Shown piece after piece: positions 8,527 to 16,982 of a stretch of DNA of 64,000 nt (its first letter is position 1; each line of letters starts with the position of its first letter). Position numbers and translations under genes: made by a program. Source of the stretch: Pseudomonadota bacterium (GTDB lineage Bacteria > Pseudomonadota > Gammaproteobacteria > Burkholderiales > Burkholderiaceae_C). The notes under the pieces were generated by a model, which saw nothing but the letters and a program-made list of their open reading frames with translations, ran no database searches and had not been told where the DNA came from. Location: positions 1 through 64,000 of the forward strand of contig JAKOYD010000041.1 of NCBI GenBank assembly GCA_029780695.1, written 5' to 3'.

Positions 8527-9243
8527 ATGCAAAACGTTGGTCAAATTTCTCTTCGTCGGCGCGCCGCGGCCGTGTTGTGCGGCATGGCGCTGGCAGCAGC
8601 GGTGCTGCCAGCCAGCGCTCAGGATCGGGTGTCGGGCGTGCTGAGTCAGGGCTGCGCGTTGCATTGGCACGCGAAGTCCACCTTGCTCAATGGCGGCTCA
8701 CTGACGGGCTTCGATCAGACCGTCAGCACCGCTGCGGGCGAACCTGGCTGGATGGAGAACCAGCACTGGAATTGGACGGCGGACCTCCCCATGTACTGGC
8801 GCTTTGTCGTCGCCACCGACTATGCGATCAACAACGCGACCCTCACCGTCAAGTTGCCACCCGCAGGCGGCGCCTGGGTCATGGACAACACAGATTTGGT
8901 GGATTGGGTCACGGCCCGCGCGAACTTGTTTTACCCAGGGCACACGTTTGCGTGGAGCGTTCCCGCAGCGGCGCCCACGGCCAACCCCGATGGCACCTTG
9001 ACTTTTCATCTGGGCAATCTGCCGGCCCACAGCGGCATCATCTTCTTGTACACGGCGCCCTTGGACCCAGCGCTTGGCAGGGGGCCCTACGAGGCCATCG
9101 CGGATCTGCGGGGCACTTACACCGTGGGCAATCCTGCCAGTTGTCAGCCTGCACCGGTGCCGGTCAACAGCCCCTGGGCTTTGTTGGGATTGGGTGCTTT
9201 GTCCGCGCTGGCGGCGGGGTGGCAGTTGCGCCGGCGCGCTTAA
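8527..9243 (+). CDS. Secreted protein with IPTL-CTERM-like sorting tail
   Basis: A 238-residue exported protein of unknown function. The N-terminus is a signal peptide with RRR followed by a hydrophobic core ending in ASAQD (about residue 33). The middle part has no recognised fold; it contains several Trp-rich segments (MENQHWNWTADLPMYWRF). The C-terminus has three parts: a Pro-rich stretch PAPVPVNSPW, a hydrophobic helix of about 20 residues, and an RRRA end. This layout matches IPTL-CTERM or PEP-CTERM-type sorting signals, which in other bacteria are handled by an exosortase-type enzyme. No such enzyme is in the window. The ATG at 8527 is chosen for its AAGGAG about seven bases upstream and the signal peptide that follows. 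Confidence 0.7.
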   Translation: MQNVGQISLRRRAAAVLCGMALAAAVLPASAQDRVSGVLSQGCALHWHAKSTLLNGGSLTGFDQTVSTAAGEPGWMENQHWNWTADLPMYWRFVVATDYAINNATLTVKLPPAGGAWVMDNTDLVDWVTARANLFYPGHTFAWSVPAAAPTANPDGTLTFHLGNLPAHSGIIFLYTAPLDPALGRGPYEAIADLRGTYTVGNPASCQPAPVPVNSPWALLGLGALSALAAGWQLRRRA

Positions 9244-9299
9244 GCGCCATCCAAAGGCCCCGGTAAGCGGGCCGGCGCCGGTCGTACGAAAATCGGGGC

Positions 9300-10250
9300 A
9301 TGCATGCTTCTCTGCCATTCCCCGCGCTGCAGCCCGCGCCTGAGAGCGCCAACGCCGGCCCCGCCGCGCGCACCCGCGCCGAGCGCGAGGCGCTCAAGCT
9401 CGAAAAGCGCCTGTGCCGCCAGGTCGGCCAGGCGATTGCCGACTTCAACATGATCGAGGAAGGCGACCGCGTGATGGTCTGCCTGTCGGGCGGCAAGGAC
9501 AGTTATGGCCTGCTCGACGTGCTGATGAAGCTGCAGGCGCGCGCGCCGGTGCGCTTTGAGCTGGTGGCCGTCAACCTGGACCAGAAGCAGCCGGGCTTTC
9601 CGGCCGAGGTGCTGCCCCATTACCTGCAGGCGCTGGGGGTCGAATACCACATCGAGACGCAGGACACCTACAGCATCGTCAAAGCCAAGATTCCCGAGGG
9701 CAAGACCACCTGCAGCCTGTGCTCGCGCCTGCGGCGGGGCATTCTGTACAGCGTGGCGCGGCGGCTCAAGTGCAACAAGATCGCGCTGGGCCACCACCGC
9801 GACGACATGCTGCAGACGCTGCTGCTCAACATGTTCTTCGGCGGCAAGATCAAGGGCATGCCGCCCAAGCTGACCAGCGACAACGGCGAATTCCTCGTCA
9901 TCCGCCCGCTGGCCTATGTGGACGAGCGCGACCTGGTGGCCTGGGCCGAGCACCGGCAGTTCCCCATCATCCCGTGCAACCTGTGCGGCAGTCAAGAGAA
10001 CCTGCAGCGCAAGCAGATCGGCGACATGCTGCGCGAATGGCAGAAGAAGTACCCCGGCCGCATCGAAAACATGGCCACCGCGCTGCAGAACGTGGTGCCC
10101 TCGCACCTGATGGACGGAACCTTGCACGATTTCAGGAACCTGAAGGCCACGGGCGTGCCCGACGCCGATGGCGACACCGCCTTCGACGAGGCGCCACTGC
10201 CCGAGCCGGTGGGTGCGCCGTTTGGCGGCGTGGCGCTGGTCAACGCCTGA
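9300..10250 (+). CDS. ttcA: tRNA 2-thiocytidine(32) synthetase TtcA
   Basis: TtcA thiolates C32 of certain tRNAs, using ATP and a [4Fe-4S] cluster. Visible are the PP-loop SGGKDS (residues 63-68), the CxxC pair C138/C141 in TTCSLCSR, and the distal cysteines C226/C229 in IPCNLCGSQ, which together provide the cluster ligands; [12 protein letters not shown] is the family core. At 316 residues the size is normal, with a short variable N-terminal extension. The gene stands alone, downstream of the sorting-tail protein. Confidence 0.95.
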   Translation: MHASLPFPALQPAPESANAGPAARTRAEREALKLEKRLCRQVGQAIADFNMIEEGDRVMVCLSGGKDSYGLLDVLMKLQARAPVRFELVAVNLDQKQPGFPAEVLPHYLQALGVEYHIETQDTYSIVKAKIPEGKTTCSLCSRLRRGILYSVARRLKCNKIALGHHRDDMLQTLLLNMFFGGKIKGMPPKLTSDNGEFLVIRPLAYVDERDLVAWAEHRQFPIIPCNLCGSQENLQRKQIGDMLREWQKKYPGRIENMATALQNVVPSHLMDGTLHDFRNLKATGVPDADGDTAFDEAPLPEPVGAPFGGVALVNA

Positions 10251-10281
10251 TTTTTTTGGGAAAAATCCCGGGGGTGCGCTG

Positions 10282-10953
10282 ATGTGGTTTGCGCGGACAG
10301 CTCTTATTTTGGTAGCAAGTGCCCTGACGGCGTGCGCCACCGGCCCGCGCACCGTGGGCGCCGACGTGCGCACCAGCGCCGCGCAGCCGCCGGGCAACGC
10401 GGTGCTGCAGGGCGCCCACTACCGGTTTGAGCGCGGCCCGCTGGTGGCTGGCCAGCCCGCGCCCGACAAGCTGGAAGCCATGGCGCAGGCCGCCTTGGCC
10501 CGCGTGGGCGCGGTGCGCGACGACGCACGGCCGCGCGTGAGCGTGCAGGTGGGCGGCTATGTCAACGCGTACTGGATGGACGATGCGTTCTACAGTGGCC
10601 GCAGCAACGCCAGCCTGGCGCTCGGCATGGGTATAGGGCGCGGCTGGCGCGGCGGCGGCATCGGCTTCGGCCTGGGCTGGCCGCTGCAGGACCCGTCGAT
10701 TCCCGTCTACGCCAGCGAAGTCAGCCTGCTGATGCGCGACGTGCAGACCGGCCAGATCGTCTACGACACGCGCGCCCGCCACGACGGCCCCTGGCACGAC
10801 ACCGAGAACGTGCTGGCGGCGCTGTTCGTCGCCGCGCTCGAAGGTTATCCGCAGCCGGCGCAGCCCGTGCGCCGCGTCGGCGTGCCGCTGCTGCCGCCCC
10901 CCGCCCCTGCCGCCGCGCCCCCGGCACCGGTGTCTACCACGCCCGCGCGCTGA
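10282..10953 (+). CDS. DUF4136-type lipoprotein
   Basis: A 223-residue predicted lipoprotein with lipobox LTAC (Cys about residue 17). The body resembles DUF4136 proteins, envelope lipoproteins of unknown function: a YRFERG strand, PRVSVQVGGYV, a Gly-rich central stretch (GMGIGRGWRGGGIGFGLG) and VSLLMRDVQTGQIVYDTRARH. The C-terminal 35 residues are Pro/Ala-rich. The ATG at 10282 gives the signal peptide; it follows ttcA by 31 bases. The signal peptide region contains GCTCTTATTTTGGTAGC, a possible fragment of the dispersed repeat. Function is unknown. Confidence 0.7.
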   Translation: MWFARTALILVASALTACATGPRTVGADVRTSAAQPPGNAVLQGAHYRFERGPLVAGQPAPDKLEAMAQAALARVGAVRDDARPRVSVQVGGYVNAYWMDDAFYSGRSNASLALGMGIGRGWRGGGIGFGLGWPLQDPSIPVYASEVSLLMRDVQTGQIVYDTRARHDGPWHDTENVLAALFVAALEGYPQPAQPVRRVGVPLLPPPAPAAAPPAPVSTTPAR

Positions 10954-11002
10954 CGGCCGGCGAACGCGGCGTGCCACCGCGCCGCGATGGCATGATGGCG
11001 CC

Positions 11003-11653
11003 ATGCAAGCCACCCGCATCCTCGCCATCCGCCACGGCGAAACCGCCTGGAACGTGGGCGGGCGCATCCAGGGCCACCTGGATATTCCGCTGAACGACAC
11101 CGGCCGCGCGCAGGCGCGCCGCCTGGCGCGCGCGCTAGTCGGGCGCGACGCCATCGACCTGATCGTCAGCAGCGACCTGGCGCGCGCGTTTGAAACCGCG
11201 CGCACCGTGGCCGAGGCCACCGGCGCGCCGCTGGTGGCCGACGCGGCGCTGCGCGAGCGCTGCTTCGGCGACTTTCAGGGCCAGACCTTCGCCGAAATCG
11301 CCGACACCTGGCCCGACGACGCCGAACGCTGGCGCCGGCGCGAACCTGCCTGGTCGCCGCCGGGCGGACAGGGCGAGTCGTTGCTATCGTTCAGAGAGCG
11401 TGTCACGCAGGCTGTACAAGCGCTGGCGGCCGAAAACACCGGAAAACACATCGCCCTGTTCACGCACGGCGGCGTGCTGGACGTGCTGTACCGCGCCGCC
11501 ACCGGCCTGGGCCTGCAGGACGCGCGCACCTGGCAGATCGGCAACACGGCGGTCAACCGCCTGCTGTGGACGCCGGATGCCGGCCTTTCGCTGGTCGGCT
11601 GGGCCGACACCACCCACCTCGAAGACGGCACCCTCGATGAAATCACGGCATGA
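11003..11653 (+). CDS. Histidine phosphatase family protein (GpmB/CobC-like)
   Basis: Member of the phosphoglycerate-mutase-like histidine phosphatase superfamily, 216 residues. The catalytic motif RHGET is at residues 10-14, followed by WNVGGRIQGHLDIPLNDTGRAQA, the stretch shared by GpmB and CobC phosphatases; the acid/base region is LRERCFGDFQG and the second catalytic His lies in LFTHGGVLDV. The exact substrate cannot be inferred: small phosphoesters such as alpha-ribazole phosphate or sugar phosphates are possible. The next gene starts inside its last codons (17-base overlap), indicating co-transcription. Confidence 0.85.
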   Translation: MQATRILAIRHGETAWNVGGRIQGHLDIPLNDTGRAQARRLARALVGRDAIDLIVSSDLARAFETARTVAEATGAPLVADAALRERCFGDFQGQTFAEIADTWPDDAERWRRREPAWSPPGGQGESLLSFRERVTQAVQALAAENTGKHIALFTHGGVLDVLYRAATGLGLQDARTWQIGNTAVNRLLWTPDAGLSLVGWADTTHLEDGTLDEITA

Positions 11654-12809
11654 GCTTTCCGACCGCCTGACCGCGCTGGTCGGCCAGGGCATCGACGCCA
11701 TCGAAACGCCCACCCTGGTGGTTGACCTGGACGCCGCCCAGCGCAACCTGCAGCGCATGGCCGAGTTCGTGGCGCGCCACCGGGTGCGCCTGCGCCCGCA
11801 CGCCAAGATGCACAAGAGCGCCGAGTTCGCGCGCCTGCAGCTGCAGGCCGGCGCCGTCGGCGTGTGCGTGCAGACGGTGCACGAGGCCGAGGCGCTGGCT
11901 GCCGGGGGCGTGGACGACATCCTCATCACCAACGAGGTGCTGGCGCCCACCAAGCTGCACCGCGTGGCCGCGCTGGCGCACCAGGTGAAGGCGCGCGGCG
12001 GGCAACTGGGCATTGCGGTCGACAGCGCCGAAGGCATCGAGCGGCTGGCGCAGGCCATGCGCCTGACCAACGCGGCGATCGACGTCTACATCGAAGTCGA
12101 CATCGGCCAGGGCCGCTGCGGCGTGGCGCCGGGCGATGCCACCCTGCAACTGGCGCGGCAACTGGCCGCGCGCGCGCCCAGCCTGCGCTACGCCGGCCTG
12201 CACGCCTACCACGGCGGCGCGCAGCACCTGCGCACCGGCGAAGAGCGCCGCACCGCCATCGCCGAGGCCGCGCGCCGGCTGGACGACACGCGCCAGCTGC
12301 TGGCGTCGGCCGGCCTGGCGCCGCCGCGCATCACCGGCGCCGGCACCGGCACCTTTGCGCACGAGGCCGCCAGCGGGCTGTGGGACGAGATCCAGCCCGG
12401 CAGCTACCTGTTCATGGACGCCGACTACCTGAAGAACGCGCGCGAGCCGGCGCAGCCCGCCTTCGAGCCGGCGCTGTTCGTCAAGGCGCAGGTCATCAGC
12501 GCGTCGGCCGACCGCGCCGTGTGCGACGCCGGGCACAAGAGCCACGCCATCGACAGCGGCCTGCCGCTGGTGCACGCGCTGCCCGACCAGCCGGCGCTGG
12601 TGTTTGGCAACGGTGGCGACGAGCACGGCGTGCTGCGCCCGGCCACGCCCGGCGGTGCGCTGCCTGCGCTGGGCGACACGGTGTGGCTGATCCCCGGTCA
12701 CTGCGACCCCACCGTGAACCTGCACGACGCGCTGGTGGTGGTGCGCGGCGGGCTGGCGGACGGCCGCGTGGAGGCGGTCGTCACCGTCGACGGGCGTGGT
12801 GCGCACTGA
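11637..12809 (+). CDS. DSD1-family PLP enzyme, D-threonine aldolase-like
   Basis: PLP-dependent fold-type III enzyme of 390 residues, close to low-specificity D-threonine aldolase, 3-hydroxy-D-aspartate aldolase and D-serine dehydratase. The N-terminal ETPTLVVDLDAAQRN leads to the PLP lysine region RPHAKMHKS; a barrel core with HAYHGG and GAGTGTF follows; the C-terminal metal site is PGHCDPTVNLHD, typical of enzymes that need a divalent cation. Aldolase (glycine plus aldehyde from D-beta-hydroxy amino acids) is the likeliest activity. It overlaps the phosphatase upstream by 17 bases and the YhhN gene downstream by 14, so the three form a tight operon. Substrate is uncertain. Confidence 0.85.
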   Translation: MKSRHELSDRLTALVGQGIDAIETPTLVVDLDAAQRNLQRMAEFVARHRVRLRPHAKMHKSAEFARLQLQAGAVGVCVQTVHEAEALAAGGVDDILITNEVLAPTKLHRVAALAHQVKARGGQLGIAVDSAEGIERLAQAMRLTNAAIDVYIEVDIGQGRCGVAPGDATLQLARQLAARAPSLRYAGLHAYHGGAQHLRTGEERRTAIAEAARRLDDTRQLLASAGLAPPRITGAGTGTFAHEAASGLWDEIQPGSYLFMDADYLKNAREPAQPAFEPALFVKAQVISASADRAVCDAGHKSHAIDSGLPLVHALPDQPALVFGNGGDEHGVLRPATPGGALPALGDTVWLIPGHCDPTVNLHDALVVVRGGLADGRVEAVVTVDGRGAH

Positions 12810-13503
12810 TTCGGCGCCCGGCCGCACCTGGCTGCTGCTGGCCGTCGCCGCGGCGGTGCTGACCACCGCCAGCGCCACCTTGGGCTGGCTGGGCCTGCAC
12901 CGCGCCACCAAGCCGCTGGTGATGGTGTTTGCCATCATTTTTGTAGCTGCCCGCGCGCGCCAGCCCAGCGCCACAGGGCCATCGGGCTGGGGGTTGATGG
13001 CGGCGCTGGCGTGCTCGCTGGTGGGCGACGTGTTCCTGATGTTCCCCGGCTATTTCATCCCCGGCCTGGTGGCGTTTCTGCTGGCGCACGGGGTCTACAT
13101 CACGCAGTTCAAGCGCGGTGTGCCGTGGCTGCCGAGCCGGGGCGCGGTGGCGGCCACGCTGGCGATCGGCGCCGCGATGTACGCCGTGCTGTGGACGAGT
13201 GGGCTGCCCGCCGGGCTGCGGGTGCCGGTGGCTGTCTACGTGCTGGCCATTGCGCTGATGGCGGCGCAGGCCCTGGGCCGCGCGCGCTGGCTGGGCGACC
13301 GGCCGGCGGCGATGCTGGCGGCCGGCGCCTGCGCCTTCATGCTGAGCGACGCGCTGCTGGCGCTGAACCGCTTCGTGCAGCCGCTGCCGCTGGCGCCGCT
13401 GTGGGTGCTGTCGAGCTACTACGCTGCTCAGTTATTGATAGCTGTCGGCGCTTTTCCAGCGAGCGCTGCAGCCCAAAAGAACCTCAACATCACGGCCGGC
13501 TGA
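12796..13503 (+). CDS. YhhN/TMEM86-family membrane protein, lysoplasmalogenase-like
   Basis: An integral membrane protein of 235 residues with about eight hydrophobic segments. It carries the YhhN pattern: TKPLVMV near residue 38, SLVGDVFLMFP in the middle and FMLSDALLALNRF towards the end; the two Asp-containing membrane motifs are the proposed active site. Mammalian TMEM86 proteins hydrolyse lysoplasmalogens; the bacterial substrate is less clear. It starts with GTG inside the end of the upstream aldolase-like gene. Its last 25 residues are encoded largely by a dispersed repeat copy (13424-13482), and another partial copy lies at 12927-12955. The stop overlaps the convergent Lrp gene. Confidence 0.82.
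   Translation: MVRTDSAPGRTWLLLAVAAAVLTTASATLGWLGLHRATKPLVMVFAIIFVAARARQPSATGPSGWGLMAALACSLVGDVFLMFPGYFIPGLVAFLLAHGVYITQFKRGVPWLPSRGAVAATLAIGAAMYAVLWTSGLPAGLRVPVAVYVLAIALMAAQALGRARWLGDRPAAMLAAGACAFMLSDALLALNRFVQPLPLAPLWVLSSYYAAQLLIAVGAFPASAAAQKNLNITAG
12927..12955 (+). repeat. Partial dispersed repeat
   Basis: TTTGCCATCATTTTTGTAGC followed by TGCCCGCGCG matches the first half of the dispersed repeat and is translated as a membrane segment of the YhhN protein. Confidence 0.5.
13424..13482 (+). repeat. Dispersed GATAGCTG repeat, full-length, in the YhhN C-terminus
   Basis: CTGCTCAGTTATTGATAGCT is followed by GTCGGCGCTT, a spacer, GAGCGCTGCAGCCC and an A-rich end. It encodes the last residues of the YhhN protein before AAAQKN. 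Confidence 0.7.
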
Positions 13504-13969
13504 GCGGAATCTGCGTCTCGAACTTCGCCCGCCTGACGGCGAAGAACGCGCGCACGTTGCGCACATTGGCGTCCTGCGTGAACAGCCGTTCGGCCACGTC
13601 CTGGTAACCCGGCATGTCGGCCACGCGCAGCACCAGAATGAAGTCGGGGCCCGGCGCCACGCGCCAGCACTGCGCCACGGCGGCTTCCTGCACGGCGCGG
13701 CGCTCGAAGGCGTCCAGGTGTTCGGCGCCCTGGCGGTCCAGCGACACCTCGGCAATGGCGGTCAGGCCGTGGCCCTGCAGCGCGGCGATCTTGTCTTCAT
13801 CCAGCAGGGCCACCTGGCGGGCGATCAGCCCGGCGTCGCGCAGACGGCGGGTGCGCCGCAGGGCGGTGGGCGGCGAGATGCCGAGCGCCTGCGCCAGCGC
13901 CTGGTTGCTGGGGCTGGCGTCGGCTTGCAGCGCGCCCAGCAGTGCCCAGTCGGTGGAATCTAATTCCAT
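13490..13969 (-). CDS. Lrp/AsnC family transcriptional regulator
   Basis: A 159-residue DNA-binding regulator. The N-terminal helix-turn-helix spans about residues 5-60 (DWALLGALQADASPSNQALAQALGISPPTALRRTRRL), and the RAM effector-binding domain follows (about 70-150) with the typical VAGxxDFxL-like stretch VAPGPDFILVLRVADM. Members respond to amino acids and bind AT-rich palindromes. The 158-base region shared with glmS is AT-rich and contains palindromes, so autoregulation or control of glmS is plausible but unproven. Its end overlaps the YhhN gene by 14 bases. Confidence 0.9.
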   Translation of the reverse strand: MELDSTDWALLGALQADASPSNQALAQALGISPPTALRRTRRLRDAGLIARQVALLDEDKIAALQGHGLTAIAEVSLDRQGAEHLDAFERRAVQEAAVAQCWRVAPGPDFILVLRVADMPGYQDVAERLFTQDANVRNVRAFFAVRRAKFETQIPLSRP

Positions 13970-14127
13970 AATTTATCCTAATTAGATCAATTATTTCTGA
14001 TGATCCAGTAGTTGAATAATTATTCCATCTGCTGATGAAATTTGAATGCTAATTTTTCTGCATCGTCGTTAGCATCCCAACATGTCCGGCTTGGCCGGCC
14101 CTCCCTTGCCAGAAAGGCCCCGTCACC
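13970..14127. promoter_or_regulatory. AT-rich divergent control region, Lrp-type gene and glmS
   Basis: The first 90 bases are strikingly AT-rich for this genome. They contain a perfect 12-base palindrome GAATAATTATTC (14014-14025) and an inverted pair ATGCTAA (14046-14052) / TTAGCAT (14069-14075). Upstream of the lrp start lie AATTTATCCTAATTAGATCA-type elements. Such a region fits Lrp-family binding sites and divergent promoters. No sigma-70 pair with proper spacing could be fixed by eye. Confidence 0.5.
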
Positions 14128-16023
14128 ATGTGCGGCATCGTCGGCGCGGTTTCCACGCGCAACATCGTTCCCATCCTCATCCAGGGCCTGCAACGGCTGG
14201 AATACCGCGGCTACGACTCGTGCGGCGTGGCCGTGCATGCGGCCGGCCCGGGGCGCGGCGCGGGCGAGTTGCGGCGGCTGCGCGGCATTTCGCGCGTGGC
14301 CGACCTGACGGCCGAATGCGAGGCCGAGCAACTGCAGGGGCTGACCGGCATCGCCCACACGCGCTGGGCCACGCACGGCGCGCCCGCCATCGACAACGCG
14401 CACCCGCACGTCAGCCGCGGCCCCTACCCGCGCGGCGAAGACCGGCCCGACCGCCTGACGCTGGTGCACAACGGCATCATCGAGAACCATGACGAACTGC
14501 GCGCCGAACTGCAGGCGCGGGGCTATGTCTTCAGCAGCCAGACCGATACCGAAACCATCGTCCACCTGATCGACAGCCTGTACGAAGGCGACCTGCTGGC
14601 CGCGGTGCAGGCCGCCACGCAGCGCCTGCGCGGCAGCTATTCGATCGCCGTGCTGCACCGCGACGAGCCGCAGCGGCTGGTGGGTGCGCGCGAAGGCTCG
14701 CCGCTGGTGCTGGGCGTGGGCACCGACGGCAAGGAGATGTTTCTGGCCAGCGACGCCATGGCGCTGGCCGGCGTGACCGACCAGATCGTCTACCTGGAAG
14801 AGGGCGACGTCGTCGACGTGCAACTGGGCAAGTACTGGATCACGGACCGCGCCGGCCAGCGCGCGCAGCGCCCCGTGCGCACTGTGCAGGCCATGAGCGG
14901 CGCGGCCGAACTGGGGCCGTACCGCCACTACATGCAGAAGGAAATCTTCGAGCAACCGCGCGCCGTGGCCGACACGCTGGAAGGCATCGAGGCCATCGTG
15001 CCCGAACTGTTCGAGGCGGCGCAGCACCACGCGCCGGGCGATGGCGCGCACGCCACCTTCGGCGCCGTGCGGCAGGTGCTGATCCTGGCCTGCGGCACCA
15101 GCTACTACGCCGGCTGCGTGGCCAAGTACTGGCTGGAAGCCATCGCCCGCATCCCGACGCAGGTGGAGATCGCCAGCGAGTATCGTTATCGCGAATCGGT
15201 GCCCTCGGCCGACACGCTGGTCGTCACCATCAGCCAGTCGGGCGAAACCGCCGACACGCTGGCCGCGCTGCGCCACGCGCAGCAACTGGGCATGCGCCAC
15301 ACGCTGACGGTGTGCAACGTGCCCACCAGCGCCATGGTGCGCGAATGCAAGCTGGCGTTTCTGACCCGCGCCGGCGCCGAGATCGGCGTGGCCAGCACCA
15401 AGGCCTTCACCACGCAACTGGTCGGGCTGTTTCTGCTGACGCTGGCGCTGGCGCAGGCGCGCGGCCTGACCACGCCCGAGCAGGAAGCCGCCCACCTGAA
15501 GGCGCTGCGCCACCTGCCCGCCGCCTTGCAGGGCGTGCTGGCGCTGGAGCCGCAGATCATCACCTGGGCCGAGCAGTTTGCCGCCAAGGAAAACGCGCTG
15601 TTCCTGGGCCGTGGCCTGCACTACCCCGTGGCGCAGGAAGGCGCGCTCAAGCTCAAGGAAATCACCTACATCCACGCCGAGGCCTACGCCGCTGGCGAAC
15701 TCAAGCACGGCCCGCTGGCGCTGGTCACCAGCAGCATGCCGGTGGTCACCGTGGCGCCCAACGACGCGCTGCTGGAAAAGCTCAAGAGCAACATGCAGGA
15801 AGTGCGCGCCCGCGGCGGCGTGCTGTACGCCCTGGCCGACGCCGACACCCGCATCGACACCGGCGACGGCCTGCACGTCATCCGCATGCCTGAACACTAC
15901 GGCCCGCTTTCGCCCATCCTGCACACCGTGCCGCTGCAACTGCTGGCCTATCACACGGCGGTGGCGCGTGGGACGGATGTGGACAAGCCGCGGAACCTGG
16001 CGAAGAGTGTGACGGTGGAGTGA
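14128..16023 (+). CDS. glmS: Glutamine-fructose-6-phosphate aminotransferase (isomerising)
   Basis: GlmS makes glucosamine-6-phosphate from fructose-6-phosphate and glutamine, the entry step to UDP-GlcNAc for peptidoglycan and LPS. The catalytic Cys2 is exposed by removal of Met1 (MCGIVGAV), and the glutaminase domain (1-240) shows [17 protein letters not shown] and HNGIIENH. Two SIS sugar-isomerase domains follow, with [18 protein letters not shown] and [16 protein letters not shown]; the C-terminus [12 protein letters not shown] is invariant in the family. At 631 residues it is about 20 longer than E. coli GlmS, with small inserts at about residues 35-60 and 95-110. No glmS ribozyme was seen upstream, as expected for proteobacteria. 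Confidence 0.97.
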   Translation: MCGIVGAVSTRNIVPILIQGLQRLEYRGYDSCGVAVHAAGPGRGAGELRRLRGISRVADLTAECEAEQLQGLTGIAHTRWATHGAPAIDNAHPHVSRGPYPRGEDRPDRLTLVHNGIIENHDELRAELQARGYVFSSQTDTETIVHLIDSLYEGDLLAAVQAATQRLRGSYSIAVLHRDEPQRLVGAREGSPLVLGVGTDGKEMFLASDAMALAGVTDQIVYLEEGDVVDVQLGKYWITDRAGQRAQRPVRTVQAMSGAAELGPYRHYMQKEIFEQPRAVADTLEGIEAIVPELFEAAQHHAPGDGAHATFGAVRQVLILACGTSYYAGCVAKYWLEAIARIPTQVEIASEYRYRESVPSADTLVVTISQSGETADTLAALRHAQQLGMRHTLTVCNVPTSAMVRECKLAFLTRAGAEIGVASTKAFTTQLVGLFLLTLALAQARGLTTPEQEAAHLKALRHLPAALQGVLALEPQIITWAEQFAAKENALFLGRGLHYPVAQEGALKLKEITYIHAEAYAAGELKHGPLALVTSSMPVVTVAPNDALLEKLKSNMQEVRARGGVLYALADADTRIDTGDGLHVIRMPEHYGPLSPILHTVPLQLLAYHTAVARGTDVDKPRNLAKSVTVE

Positions 16024-16203
16024 GGGGCCGGAAGGTTGGCGCCATTCCGCGCAGGCCAACAAGAGTTGTGCTCTGAGCGCTTCTGAGGCCTGTCGCCGCA
16101 AGCGCGAACACGACCCGTCGGGGCCACGCGATGCATGAGTCCAGCGGCCAGGTGGAGGGGCGGATGAGCGCCACGGGCGGCCGTCCCACACGCCCCCGTC
16201 CGG

Positions 16204-16730
16204 CTATTCGGCGGTGATATTGCTCTTCTTCACCACATCCGCCCAGCGCTGTTCGTCCTTGGCGACCAGGCGGCCGAACTCGGTGGGGGTGGACGTGGCG
16301 GGCACCATGCCTTGGGACTCGAAGGCCTTGGCGACGTCCTCGCGCTTCAGGATCTGATTGATCACCTGGTTGAGGCGAGAGACGACCTCAGGCGGCGTGC
16401 CCGTGGGCGCCAAGACGCCACCGCATGTCGAGGTTATCGGCGGTCACGCCGACTTCGGCCAGGGTGGGCACATCGGCCAATTGGGGCAGCCTCTTGGCGC
16501 TGCCGGTGGCGACCGCGCGCAGCTTGCCTTCTTTATGTGCTGAAGCGCCACGTGCACGGGCAGGAACATGTAGTCGATGCGCCCCGCCAGAGATCGGTGA
16601 CGGCGCCCGCGGTGCCTTTGTACGGCACGTGAAGCATCTCGGTGCCCATCCGCTGCAGGAACAAGGCCATGAACAGGTGATGAGGCGTTTCGACACGCTG
16701 CGTCGCGTACGTCAACTGGCCCGACTCCAT
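16204..16730 (-). pseudogene. Decayed Bug/TctC-type solute receptor
   Basis: Three pieces of one Bug-family periplasmic receptor lie in order on the minus strand but in different frames: SGQLTYATQRVETPHHLFMA and MLHVPYKGTAGAVTDL (about 16600-16730), KLRAVATGSAKRLPQLADVP (around 16450-16530), and TPPEVVSRLNQVINQILKRE to the end (16204-16413). The signal peptide and roughly the first half are absent. At least two frameshifts separate the pieces, so no functional product is expected. It lies upstream of the porin in a region that also carries an SDR relic, suggesting erosion of an older catabolic gene set. An intact Bug receptor is present at 25855-26826. Confidence 0.8.
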
Positions 16731-16800
16731 CGGGCTATCGGACCCATGTTGACGCCCGGGCTCCAAACACACGCAGACGCAGGTCCAGTCGTTGACCAGG

Positions 16801-16819
16801 CCCCTCCTTTGAGGAGGGG
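16801..16819. repeat. Perfect CCCCTCCT hairpin upstream of the porin
   Basis: An 8-bp stem CCCCTCCT/AGGAGGGG with a TTG loop lies between the decayed receptor and the porin. No T-run follows on either strand. A related GC-rich hairpin is found at 29067-29086. Confidence 0.55.
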
Positions 16820-16982
16820 GAATCGCCGGTTGTGGCCACCTATTCTTCCTGACTGCTGATGCGGTTGGAGGCCGGTGCGGTTGGGCGAACGTCGAACCAC
16901 CCGTGACTGGGGTGGCGCGCTGACGTTGGCCATCGTGCCGCGCGATGAGATCGCCCCACAAGAAATCCTGAGGAGACCTGTG

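Noticed and set aside
13970-14127. glmS ribozyme
   Set aside because: That ribozyme is found mainly in Gram-positive bacteria; the leader here is short and lacks its core.
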